Source of the DNA: Zygnema cylindricum
Taxonomy: Eukaryota; Streptophyta; Zygnematophyceae; Zygnematales; Zygnemataceae
DNA length: 64,000 nt
Assembly (NCBI GenBank): GCA_037447655.1
Contig: JBBHKE010001592.1
Coordinates: 33,481 to 97,480, forward strand
Reading direction: 5' to 3'
A program made the translations under genes and the position numbers. A model generated the notes under the pieces. That model did not search any database. It worked only from the letters and a program-made list of their open reading frames with translations, and was not told the DNA's origin. Shown in pieces: positions 1-12,001 of this stretch (positions within the stretch are counted from its first letter, which is position 1; every line of letters begins with the position of its first letter).

Positions 1-483
1 AAGTTACTGTACAGTACAGTACTGTAGTATACTGCTGAAAGCCACGTGTAGTTCTTAGGTTGCAGTTAGTACAAGCGTATCAAGATTTGTACTTTTGTAT
101 AACGTTTTGTTACCGCCATCAACAGTACTTACGATGCCACGACGGGAAACAGCACGCGACATACACGTGAAACTTCTCCCTTACGTTAACCGTACATTCA
201 AATCTGTGGAAAGTACAATGCCGGCTATGCAAAGCTTGTCCTTTTGTATGTAATACGAAAGTATACAGTTCAATACTGTACTAACTACAGTACAGTAGTG
301 CAATGCTGGAGTACACCGTATGGCATGATACGGTATTTACAGAACTGTGGTGAAGTGTACTTTTACTGTAATTTTATATACCACTGTACTGTACAGTACA
401 GTACATTTATGTATATTCCGACGTTCATACTTGCAAACTTATCTTTGGTTTGAATTTCTTTTCAACCACCCAGGGAGGCAGCC
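1..483. other. Upstream region of the aspartic protease gene with TACTGTA palindromes
   Basis: No gene was recognised here. The stretch carries repeated short palindromic strings of the GTACAGTAC/TACTGTA type near 5-35, 262-300 and 382-405. The protease start codon follows at 484 in a favourable context (purine at -3, G at +4). The region probably holds the promoter and 5' leader, but no clear TATA element stands out. Confidence 0.4.
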
Positions 484-3400
484 ATGGAAACCCTAAAACC
501 TCCTTTTTTCTCTCTCACTTCCTCTCTCTTCCTTTCCCTCTTCTCCATAGTTTCTCTTCCCTCTTATTCTACACTTGTTTATTCGTACGATTATGTCTCA
601 GATTCCCGCACAGATCCTTTTTCCAACTCGAAAAATTCAAATTTTAACCCTAACCCTAACCCTAATTCTGATTTAACTTCTGGTCTTTCCCTCGAACTCT
701 CTCACGTTTTTAACGACAAAACTCTCAGAAAGCTTGGACTTAACAGAACAGATTTTCGTTTCCATGATCTTCTCGCCTTACGGGATTTTGAACGACATAG
801 AAACATGGAAACTGTCAATAAGAGAAGGGAAATGACTGAAGAAGAAAGGGAAATGTATTCTAAATTTCCAGAAATTGTTAAAAGAGAAATTCTTGCCACT
901 GGAACATCGAGCGCAACTTCAAACTTTCCGTTATTCCATTTCCATTCCATTCCTCTTCCTTTCCACCTCCTCCTTCCTTCCTTCTTTCCATTTCTCTTTC
1001 CATTCCTCATTTTCTCTCTTTCTTTCCTCTCTCCTCCCTCCTTCCCCCCTCCCTTTCCTCCCTTCCCTCTCTCCCTCTCCCCCTCTCCCCTTCTCTCTCT
1101 CTTTCTCTTTCTCTTTCTCTTTCTGCATTTCCTTCTCTGTCATTTCCGTTTCTCCCAGTATTTTTCTGTGTAGGAAAACAAAACAGGAACCTCTAAACAA
1201 AGGTTAAACAAATACTTCACATAATTTTTTTCTCTAAATATAGAGTAAACAAATATTTGTACTTTGGTTTCTGACCAGACTCTACCATACGCTTATTATT
1301 ACATTGGTCTCTCTCTCCCTCTCCCTCTTCCCCCTTGCTCTCTCTCCCTCTCCTCCTCTCTCTTTCTCCCCCTCCTCTTCTCCCCACTCTATCTCTGGAC
1401 CAGACTCCACACCAATATTGACCTTACATTCCTCTCCTCCCCCCTCTCCCTCCTCTCTCTCTCTCTCACCCAGCCTCTACCGCACCACTATCGGTATTGG
1501 GACTCCGGAACAAACTTTTAATGTGGTCATTGACACGGGAAGTGTGTTGACTTGGGTCAACTGTCAGCCTTGCGATTCTTGTATTACTTCCCGGTTTCAG
1601 GTATACACAGTTTTTGTTGTTTCAGTTTTAACTCTTTTGCCCTCCCTCTTTATTTTTGTTTTTAGGTTTTGCTGTTTCCTGTGTGAATTCTGCTTTGTTT
1701 TGGTTTGAAGCTTTTCCTCTCCCTTTGTTTTTGTTTTTTTTTCCAAGTTTTTGTTGATGTTCCTATTTGTGTTATTTGTGTCAGTTTGAAGCTTTTTCTC
1801 TCCATTTCTGTTTTGTTCTTTTTTGTTTTTTTCTAAATTTTGTCCTATGTTCTTACCCTGTTTTGTTTTTTTTGACACCGTGAATCAAATTCTCACAAAA
1901 TTCTCATCTTCTTTTCATTTTCTACCACAGCAATTAAGTAGTCCATTTGATTCATCCTTATCTTCGACTGCATCTTTAGTGAGATGCAATACTCCTGCAT
2001 GTAATATGTCGTTTGTCCCTCCAACTGGATCTACGGACGATTGTCTCTCCGTAAATGTTGAATATTGTACCTATGGTATTCTTTACAATGACGGGTCCTC
2101 TACCAATGGACTTATAATTGACGACCAATTCTGGTTAACATTATATAATTCCTCACGACGAGTTTCTATTCCGTTCAATTTTGGGTAAGTTCCGTTTTGC
2201 ATTTAAGTTTCTATTGCAATTCTTATTGTTCTTCTCTACTTGTTGGAGTTTATTTTTAGGTTTATATGCCAATTTTTTTTGAGTCAGTTGCTGGCATTTG
2301 TTTTGGTGTTTCTATTCCAATTCTTTAAGTAGGTTGTTGATTTTTTTTTTCAAGTTTCTCAACCCGTGGTTGATAAGTTGTTGGAGTTTACTTTATGTTT
2401 CTATTTCTAATCATTTTGAGTAAGTTGGGATTTCTTTTTACTGGTTGTAGAGTTTAAAATTGGCCATATCTTTCTTTTTGTTATTTTTACTAATCGTGTT
2501 GAGAGAGTATCTACATTCTTATTTTTTCAAGAGTGCAGAAGGAGAGGGAGGGAGAGAGTGAGAGGATGGGGCAAGAGGGGGGATTGGGGAAAGCGGGGCA
2601 GGAGAGGGAGTGGGGGAGAGAGAGAGAAAGGGCTGTGGCAAACGGTGGAGAGGATATGGGGGGAGAGAGAGGGAACAGGGGGAGGAATAGGGGATGGGGC
2701 GTATGTTGATTGAGATGATTGTATGAGGGTCTTATTGTTTTTGAATTTTTAAGTGATTTTGGACACTGCTTGTTAATTTCGGACATTGTTCATTGATATT
2801 TGGACATTGAATATTGTGTAGTTGAACATTGTATATTGATTATTGGTCATTGTTAATTGATCTTCGGATATTGTTAATGGATATCTGGACATTGCTAATT
2901 GCTAGCTGTAAATTGTATTTTGACATTGTTATCTGATGTTTGGACGTTGTTAATCATGCCAATTGATATTTTGGACATTCTTAATTGATATTTGGGCATT
3001 GCTATGATATTTGGACATTGTTAATTGATAGCTGGACATTTTTAGTTGATATTTCAAGTGTTGATTGATACTTGAACCTTGTTCATTGGCATTTGCACAT
3101 TTTCATTGGTATTTGGACATTGTTTTGAACATAGTTAAGTGATATTTGGACATTGTTAGTTCATATTTTTACATGTTAACTGATATTTGGGCATTGTTTA
3201 TTGTATTTTGGACAGATGTGGGATATCTCAAAAAGGGCCTCTTTTGACTAGTGCCGGTTGGACGGTCCTTGATGCAGTGGACGGTCTTTTGGGACTTGGA
3301 AGATCTAACGCGACCGTTCCATATTTTATTGCCAAAAATAGTACAACTGGTATCCGGTACGTTTTAACTTTCAATTAAGTTGAATTCCAATTATGAATTC

Positions 3401-4468
3401 GATTTTTGAGTTTTGAATTTAAATTTTGGATTTGAGTTCGAATGCTGAATTTGAGAGGGAGGGTTATTACACCACCCGTCGCTATTCGAGTTAATCACTC
3501 CAATCGTAGGTAGTGTTTTTTTGAACCATTCATAAATCAGTAGTGTTAATAACACTATTTACGAAGGTGGCCCACAACAAGCTGCGTTATCAAACATAAT
3601 TTAGCGTATTTAATTATAATAAAGTGTTAACGCTGATATTTCATCAACTCTAATAGCGATGGATGGTTCAGTGTTACATATCGGCCGGCATTTTTCTGAT
3701 AAACCCGAGATATGTTTTTCGGTTTGACTTTCTTCCGATCATTATTTTTGTTCTCATTGTTGGATGCAAAAATCTTAAGTGCAATAAATTTATTGAGTAA
3801 CGCATGTCAGACTATGACTGATCATCTGTATTAAAGTCTGTAAGTCCAATTTTACCGTACTTTACCGTGAATCACTACTAGAGGTGCATAGAAAAAATTA
3901 GACATTAAAAATCATCAGTGCGGGGGTTTGGTTTTGACTTTGAATTATTATCAATGTGGATGATTGCTAACCACTAATAGAATTTGTTTTATAAGAAAAT
4001 TATCTAGTACTATTAGCGTTTTTTTGTGGTCAAGAGTTCGAAAAAACGGCGCCAAATTAGACCTTGCATTGCTATAAGTGTTTTTGAATAACTGGGGTGT
4101 GAGTATTAACTACACTGAAGTATTTACTGCGATGTCGCTAATTCCAGGCCATCTACTTCAGCAGTGTTATTGGCACTATTTTATGATTTTGGGGTAAGAA
4201 AAACCCACAGTCAAATTAGAGTCATAAACCCGAATAGCAATTCAAAGTGTGCTGCATATTTTTCAGTAGCTCCTGACCATCGGTAATTGTTCCTTTCAGA
4301 TTACCGGTGCACAAAGCTTTCCAAAGATTAACTTGTCAATGAGGATTAATTCTGTTTCATGTTTGTCTTTCTCTGTCTCTATCCCTCGACCTCTACCCCC
4401 TGGATATTATATGTGTGTGTATATATATATATATATATATAACCTTCCCTGACTCAAAACAAATTCTG

Positions 4469-4517
<49 letters not shown>

Positions 4518-7500
4518 GTGTATAAGTATTCTTGTATATATGTATTATGTATTGTATGTATGTACCTTCTGTAACCTTCCCTGATTCGAAACATAGTTCA
4601 ACAACCAGAGGAGATATCAGCAGTGATATCTATGGAGGAAAAACGTATGATATTCGATACAGGGGCAAAAACATCTGCAATAGTCGATACGGACCTTTAA
4701 AAAAGATTGAAAACTATAGTGTTCTACGATACAAAAAAAATAATTACATGGAACATCCTAAATCGGAAACAGAAATTCGTAAGTACACCTTTTACAGTGT
4801 TGTGATTTGCATTACATAATGTTTTTATAATAATATTTGGTGCTGTTTTTGGAGTACCTGCGTATGTTACTGACCTGTAGCGAATCGCAAGATAAAATAT
4901 CGGGCAAAAAACGATGCGCTAGTATCACTAAATGTTATATATTGGGGCACCCTGTTTATATTTATTGTATATATGCTTCAAATCCAGTTGATTATTTTGA
5001 GGCCGATTGTTGTAAGCTCGATGAAGGGTTTATGGGGAACCGGAGAAAAAGAAGGGGGACAAGAACTTGGAAAACTGAGTTCAAACCTTGTCAGACCTTC
5101 TCATATACTTTCCTCTTTCATGTATTCTTGTCGTAGGAATACTAAAAAATTATTATCCGCTCCTCCCCATCTCCTTCTTCTCCCCCTCCCTCTCTTTCTT
5201 AAAACTTAATTTTGCTTAGATAAGATGAAATAAACCCTAAAGTTTATGACTCCTCTGGTCACAGAGTTTCCAAATCTTTCTCTCCCATCTCCCCCTCCGC
5301 CCTCTTGACTGTTTTTATAACTGTTTTTATTACCGATTTGAATATATATTTTTGTGCAGTAATGTTTTTACTCTTTGTTTACGAACGGGGAATGGAGGAG
5401 GATTGTTGGCATTTGGGGACAAACATGTTCCAAAAAGCGCAATTTATACAGATTTAATCGCAGACAGCAAGTCAGTATTATCGTTTTTTTCCCACCGTGT
5501 TTGCGATGATGGAAACACGCTTCTTTAAATTGATTAAAGTGGCATAAACTTTTCCTGTGCTTAACATCAATTATAACTGCTTGGAAATTGCTCAAATTTG
5601 TCGCTTAAGTTTGCCTGAAATTGCGTAAAATTGCTTTAACTGCTTAAAATTGCTTACAGTTTTGCTTAGGATTTGCTTAAAAATTTCCAAAGCCGGTCAA
5701 TATTTGAACAAAGTTGGCTAAATTTTGCTTACAATTTCTCTTATGACAACAGTTTTCGCCTTATTAGAACACTTTTTGCCTTATGGAAACTTGCCATTTT
5801 TATGTTTTCTTTTTTTCCAGATATTATCATGTGAAGTTAGCGAGGATTTTTGTGGGTGGTCGCTCTCTCTCTGTCCCCCAAAAAGCATATGGGGATATCG
5901 AAAGTGGAAATGCGGTATTTGATAGTGGCACAACATATACTTGGTTACATCCAACACTACAAAAAGCCATTATGAATATGGTATATCTTTTTTTTCTCTC
6001 TTTCTCCTTGGTTTTTTCATCCCGGTCTTGTTCAACTCGATTTTGGTTTTTTCGTCCCGATTCTGGTTTTTTCGTCCCGATTTTGATTTTGTCTCGATTT
6101 TGGTTTTTTTATTTTGTTTTTGATTTTTTCTTCTCGATTTTGGTTTTTTCGTCTCGATTTTAATTTTTTCATCTTGATTTTGGTTTTTTCGTCCTGGTTT
6201 TGCTTTTTTCGTCTCGATTCTGGTTTTTTGATCTCGATTTTAGTTTTTTCATCGCGATTTTGGTTTATTCATCATTTTTTCATCTGGTTTTTGGTTTTTT
6301 CACCTCCATTTTAATTATTACATCTTGATTTTGGTTTTCTCGTCTCGATCTTGGTTTTTTCACCTCCATTTTGGTATTTTCCACCGCGGTTTTGGTATTT
6401 TCCACCGCGGTTTTGGTATTTTCCACCGCAGTTTTGATATATATATATTTTTTTGTTGGGTAACTTATTGCCAGGTTCAAACCGTTTTTTAGGTCATTAA
6501 AAGTATATTTTAGGCTAAACTTGAAGAAAAGGAAAGAAGAAAGATGAAGCAAGAAAGAAAAAACGTGAGGAAAAGAAAAGAAAAAAGGAAAAAAAGAGAA
6601 CAGGAATAAACTGAAGAATATTGAAGGGGATCAAAGACGAGAAGAAAAGAAGAGAAGGGAAGGAGGAAAGAGAAGAAAAAGTGGAAAGAAAAAAATTTCT
6701 TCTTTTTAAATTTTGTTTATTTTTACTATTATTATGTTTGTAATTTGTCTGTTTTTTTTTTTTTTCAGATAAAATTGAGAGTGGGATTGCAGCCTTCTGC
6801 AGATAATTCTCCCCCAAATACGACGACAGCTGGATACCTCTGTTATAGGGAAACTGACAGGTAAAATTACCTTTTCTTTAACCCCTTTTTTTAACCCCTT
6901 TTTTTCTCCTTTAAACACATTTCCTGCTTTTTTTACACTTTTCCTGATATTTTGTACCCTTTCTGTTTTTTTACCCTTATCTTTCTTTCTAGCAAAAGCC
7001 AGGAGGTGAAATTTGAAATTTTGACATTTTTTTCTTTATCCATGTTTAGTTTTTTAGGGCTCTCCCGCTTTTCCTGTCTCTCTCTCTCTCTCTCTCTCCC
7101 TCTTTCTCTCTTGGTAGGAAGTTCTTGTTTGCTGTTAATTTGAAACATTATATTTCTAAAATCCTGTGTGGGTCATTCTGTCTTTCCCTCCCCCCCTCTC
7201 TCTATGTGTGTGTGTCTCTCTCTCTCTCTCCCTCTCTCTCTCTTTACCTCTCTCTCTTCCTCTCTCTCTACCTCTCCTTTCTCTTCTTTTCTCTCTTGCC
7301 CTCTCACTCTCTCACTTCCTCCTCTCCCTTCCCCCCTCGGATTTTCTTTTTCAATATGACTTTTTCCAAACATAAAATTGAATCATTTTTTCAATCACCT
7401 CCTTGTTTCTCCCTCTCTTTCTCCCTCTCTCTCCCTCCCTCTCTCCCTCTATCCCTCTCTTCCTCTCTTCCTCCCTCTCTCTCAGCCTATCCCTTGAGTC

Positions 7501-9146
7501 CATTGCTGCTCGTTTTCCGACGATTTCGCTCCAATTTGCCTCAAAGGGCGCCTTCCTCAATATTCCCCCGGAGGCCTACACCTTTATTGCGGTGGGTTGT
7601 CTCCCCCTCCTGCTCCCTCGCCCTCTCCCTCTCTCTATCTCTCCCTCTCCCTCTCCCTCGCCCTCTTCCTGGCCCTCTTCCTCACCCTCTCCCTCTCTCA
7701 CTCCCTCGCCCTCGCTCTCCCTCGCCCTCCCTCTCCCTCGCCCTCCCTCTCCCTCGCCCTCCCTCTCCCTCTCCCTTGCCCTCACCCTCTCCCACGCCCT
7801 CGCCCTCTCTCTCGCCCTCGCCCTCTCCCTCGCCCATTCCCTCTCCCTCGCCCTCTCCCTCGCCCTCGCTCTCTTTCTCTCCCTCTCCCTATCCCTCCCT
7901 TTCCCTCTAACTCTCCCTCTCCCTCGCCTCTCCCTCTCCCTCTCCCCTCTCCCTCTCCCTCTCCCTCTCCCTCTCCCTCTCCCTCTCCCTCTCCCTCTCC
8001 CTCTCCCTCTCCCTCGCCCTTGCCCTTGCCCTCTCTGTCCCTCGCCCTCTCCCTCTCCCTCTCCCTCTCCCCCTCCCTCTCCCTCGCCCTCGCCCTCTCT
8101 CTCCCTTGCCCTCCCTCTCCCTTTCTATCTCACCCCCCATCTGTTTTTTTCTCTCTTCCCCTCTGTGACTTCTATCCCACTCAATTTGTGGAAAGAACTA
8201 AAGGACGAATCAATTTATTGCTGAATTAGTGCATTGACAGAATTATTGAATTAATTAAACTAATTTGTCTGTTTAAATTTAATTGAATTATTTTAAATTT
8301 AAATAGAAACTACTCAAATTTAATCGAATGTCAACATTGCTGAGTCCTTTTTTTAGCTTTTCTTTTTCAAATTTTTTTGTTTTTCTGTTTTTTTTTTTTT
8401 TTTAGTGTATACGGCCTCGCTCTTGTCTTTTTCTTTTGTACGATTTGTGCCCTTTTTGATGCCCTTCTTTTTTCCTTTTTTTGATTTTTCTTATCCCTTT
8501 GAAACCCCTCCCTCCCCCCCCTAATATTTATTTATTTCCAGAATACTGATTATCGCGAGATTTGTACCCGTTTAGTCGCTTGGGAGACAAAAGTTCCTGC
8601 GGTCCACTTTATTATAGGAGGTAAGGCTAGTTATGTCCCTTTGTTAAATATATATATATCTATTAGTTATTGTATCCATCTCTCTCCCTCCCTTTCTTTT
8701 TCTTCCTCTCCCTCTCCCTCTCTCTCTCTTTTGGAGCAGATATTCATAGCTTATTATGCCCCTTTAGTTAAATATTTCTGTTAGTCATTATGTCCATTAG
8801 TTTTTATGTCTGTTAGTTATTATATCCATTCACTTATACCCTTCCTCTTCCTCCCTCTCCCTCTCTCTCGCCCTCTCGCTATTACTCTTTTTCTCCCTCT
8901 CCTTCTCCCTCTCCCTCTCCCTCTCCCTCTCCCTCTCCCTCCCGCCCTCTCTCGCTTACTCCCCCTCTCCCTCTCCCTCGCCCTCTCTCGCTTACTCTCC
9001 TTCTCCCTCTCCCTCTCCCTCCCTCTCTCTCCCTCTCCGTCTTTGGACCAGATATTTGGATGCGAAACATTGCCCTCATTCACGACCTCGAAAAAAATCG
9101 AATTGGATGGGCTCCAAGTCTTTGTGAGATTTGTTTATTTATTTAG
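484..9146 (+). CDS. A1-family (nepenthesin-type) aspartic protease, 10 exons
   Basis: Predicted exons: 484-~1169 (donor uncertain), 1474-1600, 1931-2184, 3216-3356, 5360-5470, 5821-5980, 6769-6860, 7486-7591, 8542-8620, 9052-9146 (stop TAG). From exon 2 onward all intron phases agree. The first catalytic motif DTGS is at 1532-1543 (context VVIDTGSVLTWV) and the second, DSGT, at 5921-5932 (context AVFDSGTTYTWL). Exons 2-3 have the cysteine-rich CQPCDSC segment and the flap YGILYNDGSSTNG typical of nepenthesin-like A1B enzymes; the end, DIWMRN...RIGWAPSLC, is also typical. There is no plant-specific saposin insert. The N terminus is hydrophobic and fits a secretory signal, so an acid endopeptidase of vacuole, wall or secretory route is inferred. 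If exon 1 runs to 1169 it adds about 60 F/P/S/L-rich low-complexity residues; an alternative donor near 854 keeps the same phase. Identification is firm; exon 1 is not. Confidence 0.9.
645..665 (+). repeat. Telomere-like CCCTAA repeat inside exon 1
   Basis: Three tandem CCCTAA units lie in the predicted coding exon of the aspartic protease and translate as an Asn-Pro repeat. They could be chance, a short interstitial telomeric insertion, or a telo-box-like element near the gene start. Confidence 0.5.
940..1135 (+). repeat. Pyrimidine-rich CT tract at the end of protease exon 1
   Basis: Almost pure C/T sequence is read as Phe/Pro/Ser/Leu if coding. It resembles the CT tracts of the introns, so part of it may really be intronic. 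Confidence 0.7.
1303..1473 (+). repeat. CT-rich tract ending at the intron 1 splice acceptor
   Basis: CTCTCC-type repeats run directly into the acceptor CAG at 1471-1473 and form an oversized polypyrimidine tract. Confidence 0.75.
2527..2700 (+). repeat. GA-rich tract in protease intron 3
   Basis: Purine-rich GAGAGGG-type sequence on the sense strand, opposite in sense to most tracts of this gene. It stops about 50 bp before an AT-rich minisatellite. Confidence 0.7.
2755..3210 (+). repeat. Degenerate AT-rich minisatellite in protease intron 3
   Basis: About twenty diverged copies of a unit close to TTGTTAATTGATATTTGGACA run up to the acceptor of exon 4 (acceptor at 3212-3215). No coding potential is seen. 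Confidence 0.75.
3470..3674. mobile_element. MITE of the CACCGTGAATCGC family (intron 4)
   Basis: Inverted ends carry the shared TCGCTATT(A/C)GAGTT core, with TA on both outer sides (3468-3469 and 3675-3676). About 205 bp long, without an ORF. It lies in the intron between exons 4 and 5 of the aspartic protease. Confidence 0.65.
3865..4250. mobile_element. Second MITE of the same family (intron 4)
   Basis: The left end reads ACCGTGAATCACTACTAG and the right end, reversed, ACACTTTGAATTGCTATTCG. This matches the family's terminal pattern with drift. About 390 bp, non-coding. Confidence 0.55.
4411..4520. repeat. (TA)n and (CA)n microsatellites
   Basis: TA dinucleotides at 4420-4440 and CA dinucleotides at about 4471-4507. 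The short sequence AACCTTCCCTGA(C/T)TC flanks them as a direct repeat near 4441 and 4571. Confidence 0.85.
4632..4700 (+). other. Short open frame with a DTGA motif, possible retropepsin fragment
   Basis: A 22-codon frame inside protease intron 4 reads MIFDTGAKTSAIV and then hits a stop. The hydrophobic-DTGA-x-x-S context resembles retroelement aspartic proteases rather than the host A1 gene. It is too short to be sure and no flanking gag or RT was recognised. Confidence 0.25.
5990..6430 (+). repeat. About 21-bp T-rich minisatellite in protease intron 6
   Basis: Many imperfect copies of GATTTTGGTTTTTTCGTCTC begin just after the exon 6 donor at 5980 and are non-coding. Confidence 0.8.
7075..8130 (+). 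repeat. Extended CTCCCT/CTCCCTCGC microsatellite around protease exon 8
   Basis: About 1 kb of C/T-rich repeat is interrupted by exon 8 (7486-7591). The part before the exon forms the polypyrimidine tract of its acceptor; the part after (about 7605-8130) is largely CCCTCT hexamers. The long frames through it (Ser/Leu/Pro repeats) are artefacts of stop-free composition. Confidence 0.9.
8690..9050 (+). repeat. CT-rich tract before the last protease exon
   Basis: CCCTCT repeats at about 8690-8730 and 8840-9040 lead to the acceptor CAG at 9049-9051. Confidence 0.85.
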
Positions 9147-9256
9147 TTATTTTTTTATTTTTCCTTAATTTGTTTTTATCTTAGCCTTCAATTGTTTTTG
9201 AAGTTTCAAATTATATTTCATTTAAAACTTTAAATTGTTTTCGAAACCTGGAATTG

Positions 9257-9362
9257 ATATTGAGAGAGGGAGAGGATGAGGGAGAAGGAGAGGGAGAGGA
9301 TGAGGGAGAAGGAGAGGGAGAGGATGAGGGAGAAGGAGAGGGAGGGGAAGAGGAGAGGGAGA
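9257..9362 (+). repeat. GAGGGAGAAGGA tandem repeat downstream of the protease
   Basis: A roughly 30-bp unit (GAGGATGAGGGAGAAGGAGAGG) occurs about three times, some 110 bp after the protease stop codon, probably in the 3' UTR. Confidence 0.8.
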
Positions 9363-10913
9363 ACACACTCCTCTTTTCTTGGGATGATTTTTTTTTTTGT
9401 TCTTAACTTTTTTTGCATGTGATATAAAAATCAATCGGCGAATTGTTCTTACTTTGTTAAAACATTTTTTTTATTTCCTTTTTGTTTTTCCGCCTTTTTT
9501 TTGTGTCTTTTTTCTCATACAGGTTCAAGTTTATGAGATTCCTTAATTTTCTTCAAATTTATTGTTATGTATTCAAAAAAAGAAAGTAAAAGTGAAACCG
9601 CTAATTATTGTGAGGAACCGAAAAATTTCGCCTTGAAATTTCGATAACAAAAAGGGTTCTTTTCAACATCCCTTTTTCCTCCCGAAAATAAAAAATGTCC
9701 AATTTTTTTCACGGGATAAGTTAAGATATTTTATGGTATTATCGAAAAGAAACATCCGGAAAAATAAGGCTGTGAAAATAAAACCTGATTTTCGGGTTTT
9801 ATATGTGAATATTATACCCACTTTTTGCTAATGACTTTTGTAGTTTACAAAGAGAAGGAGGAAAAGAGAGAGGAAGAGGGAGAAAAAAGGAGAAGCGCGC
9901 GAGTGAGTTTTCAAATTTATTATTTCATTTTTTCCTTTTTCTTTTTAGTCTCTTTTTTTTTTGTTTTTTGGAGGGGCGGTCCTTTACTGTTGCAACTTTA
10001 CCTTATTTTTATAATTTATTTTTATTTTTTTGGTTCAATTTTTTTTTTGAAAGTTTTTTTCTTTCTTGTCCGTTTGGTTAAAAAGCTTGTGACGTTTCGG
10101 GGGAGAGAATTTGAAGAAAAAGATCCGCAAAAGTGAAATCATCTCTATAATTTTTTTTTCATTTTTTAGTTTTTTAGTTATTTTTTTAGTTGTATATGTC
10201 GATGGGAATTTTTTTATTGATGACTACTGTGACTTTTTTTCAAGAGGCTGATAAAAAGGCAACTGTTGTCTATTATTCCTTCAGATGTTTTGTGGTCTTG
10301 TTTGCAATGGAAAATATAACATTTTTTTCATTTTTGTGTTTTTCTTTTTTTTCTTCCTCCCTAATTTTTGTTTTCTGCTTTTTTGTCATTTTTTTTTCGC
10401 GTGAAAAATCTTTTGATTCGTGATTGTACTAAATGCCGGAGAGGACTCCGACTCAACCCGCAGGCGTAGAGCACCGAAAGCTTGCAATTGGGCCAAGCAT
10501 TCTTCTTAGTAATTTGATGTAGCCGAAAAATTCAGTGGCAAAACGTCCTGTGAGTTTAATCTATCTTGGAAGACTGGGAACTCTTACCTAAAGGACTACT
10601 ACAAATCTCAATTGCCATCTCCTTTGTTTAGTGAATCTTTTCCTGCACTTTTGCACTTGAGTTAGGATTCTTGTGCACTTGTAATTGAAAGCTAAAGGTT
10701 AAACATTAAGTGATAGGCAAGTGATCGACTGAGGTGGAACCCGTCAATGTTTGGATACGATTTCAATAAGTTCCTTTCCCCTTGATTCTCCTTGCAGTAA
10801 GTCTTTATGCGAGTGTTTTGGTGACACTTTTGAGGGATCTAAATCTAATCAGGACGATGGCTGGTGGCTGGTCAATCTTTATTCCTTGAATCTTTCTTAA
10901 TCGAGTCTCTATA
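9363..10913. other. T-rich intergenic sequence, no gene recognised
   Basis: The stretch is dominated by T-runs on the plus strand with short incidental frames. It probably contains the protease 3' end and the start of the convergent interval. At 10,848-10,914 a segment with the core CGATGGCTGGTGGCTGGTCA occurs that recurs at about 11,342, so this interval has been locally duplicated. Confidence 0.5.
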
Positions 10914-11160
10914 AGATGGAAGGGGAGGCTAAATTAAAAAGCACGATGGTAAACCATCTGAGTCCGAGGGTACAAAAGGGATGGCATGGCCGAAATTGAA
11001 AAACTACCAGCAGGGGAATAAAATAACAGCACCCAAGTGCTAAAAGAAAACAACAAGGAAAATAAAGGCACCCAAACGCAAAATGAAAAGCACGGCAACT
11101 GACAAAACCAAAACTACAACCCCAACCCCAACCCAATTAAATAACTACGAAAAGCAACCC
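10914..11160 (-). mobile_element. 3' tail of a retroelement (minus orientation)
   Basis: Read on the minus strand it contains GGACTCAGATGGTTTACCAT. The same block recurs at about 53,885-53,925 and, more diverged, near 34,630-34,660, where it follows the end of a reverse-transcriptase relic. It interrupts one copy of a local direct repeat (10,848 and 11,342), which suggests insertion there. Non-coding. Confidence 0.45.
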
Positions 11161-11212
11161 CGTAAGTCCCCCCATCCTGGGTGATATCGCCAAATCTCGA
11201 AAGCCAACACTA

Positions 11213-12001
11213 CACCGTGAATCGCTATTAGCATTGATATCGCTATTGGCGTCCTTGAATTTTTACCTCAAACCTAAAACAGAATTAATAACTCTAATTG
11301 TTTTTTTACTTTAATATAGGTACTGTTTAATTAGCATTAGTTAATCAGGACGATGGCTGGTGGCTGGTCAAGCCTTATTCCTTGATACTTTCTTAATCGA
11401 GTCTCTATAAGATTGATATCGTTAAATCTCGAAAGCCAACACTACACCGCGAATCGCTATTAGCGTGAATATCGCTTTCGGCGTCCTTGAATTTTTACCT
11501 CAAACCTAAAACAGAGTTAATAACTCTAATTGTTTTTTTACTTTAATATAGGTATTGTTTAATTAGCGTTAGTTACTCTTTTTTAGACAGTTTTTAAATA
11601 CTGTTCTGTACGAAATGTATCATTCAGTACTAAAATTGCTCAATACTTCGTACAATAGAAAGTGTGTTAGATGAAAGCGTCGACACTCGAAAGTGAGTGC
11701 GTCGACACGAGAAAGCACACTCAAATTCACTTCCTAGTGATTAAGACAACGGAAAATCATGCGAACTTGTTCTCGCAATTCAAACCCCGACCATGTGGAC
11801 ACAGGCTATACCGGCTACACTACAGGAAAAATGTACCCAATTTAGGGTTATGCATAAATTATACTTATGCATAAATTAAAGTTATGCGTGAATTAGAGTT
11901 AGTTTTTCTTAGCGAAAGACTTCGAACCTAAATTAGAGTTATTAACACCAATTGTTTTCTTACATCAATTCTTTCTTAAGCGCTAATAGCGATTCACGGT
12001 G
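11213..12001. mobile_element. Composite MITE region with duplicated left end
   Basis: Left terminal repeat CACCGTGAATCGCTATTAGC at 11,213 and again at 11,445. A matching right end (GCTAATAGCGATTCACGGTG) stops at 12,001 with TA outside. The two left parts (about 11,183-11,340 and 11,410-11,575) are near-identical, so part of the element and its flank was tandemly duplicated. Confidence 0.65.

Noticed and set aside
1597-1878. 93-residue Lys/Asn/Thr-rich minus-strand frame
   Set aside because: It overlaps the intron and splice sites of the protease and reflects T-rich plus-strand sequence.
7125-8229. Ser/Leu/Pro-rich open frames of 200-270 residues
   Set aside because: They run through CT microsatellite on both sides of a genuine 106-bp protease exon and exist in several frames at once.
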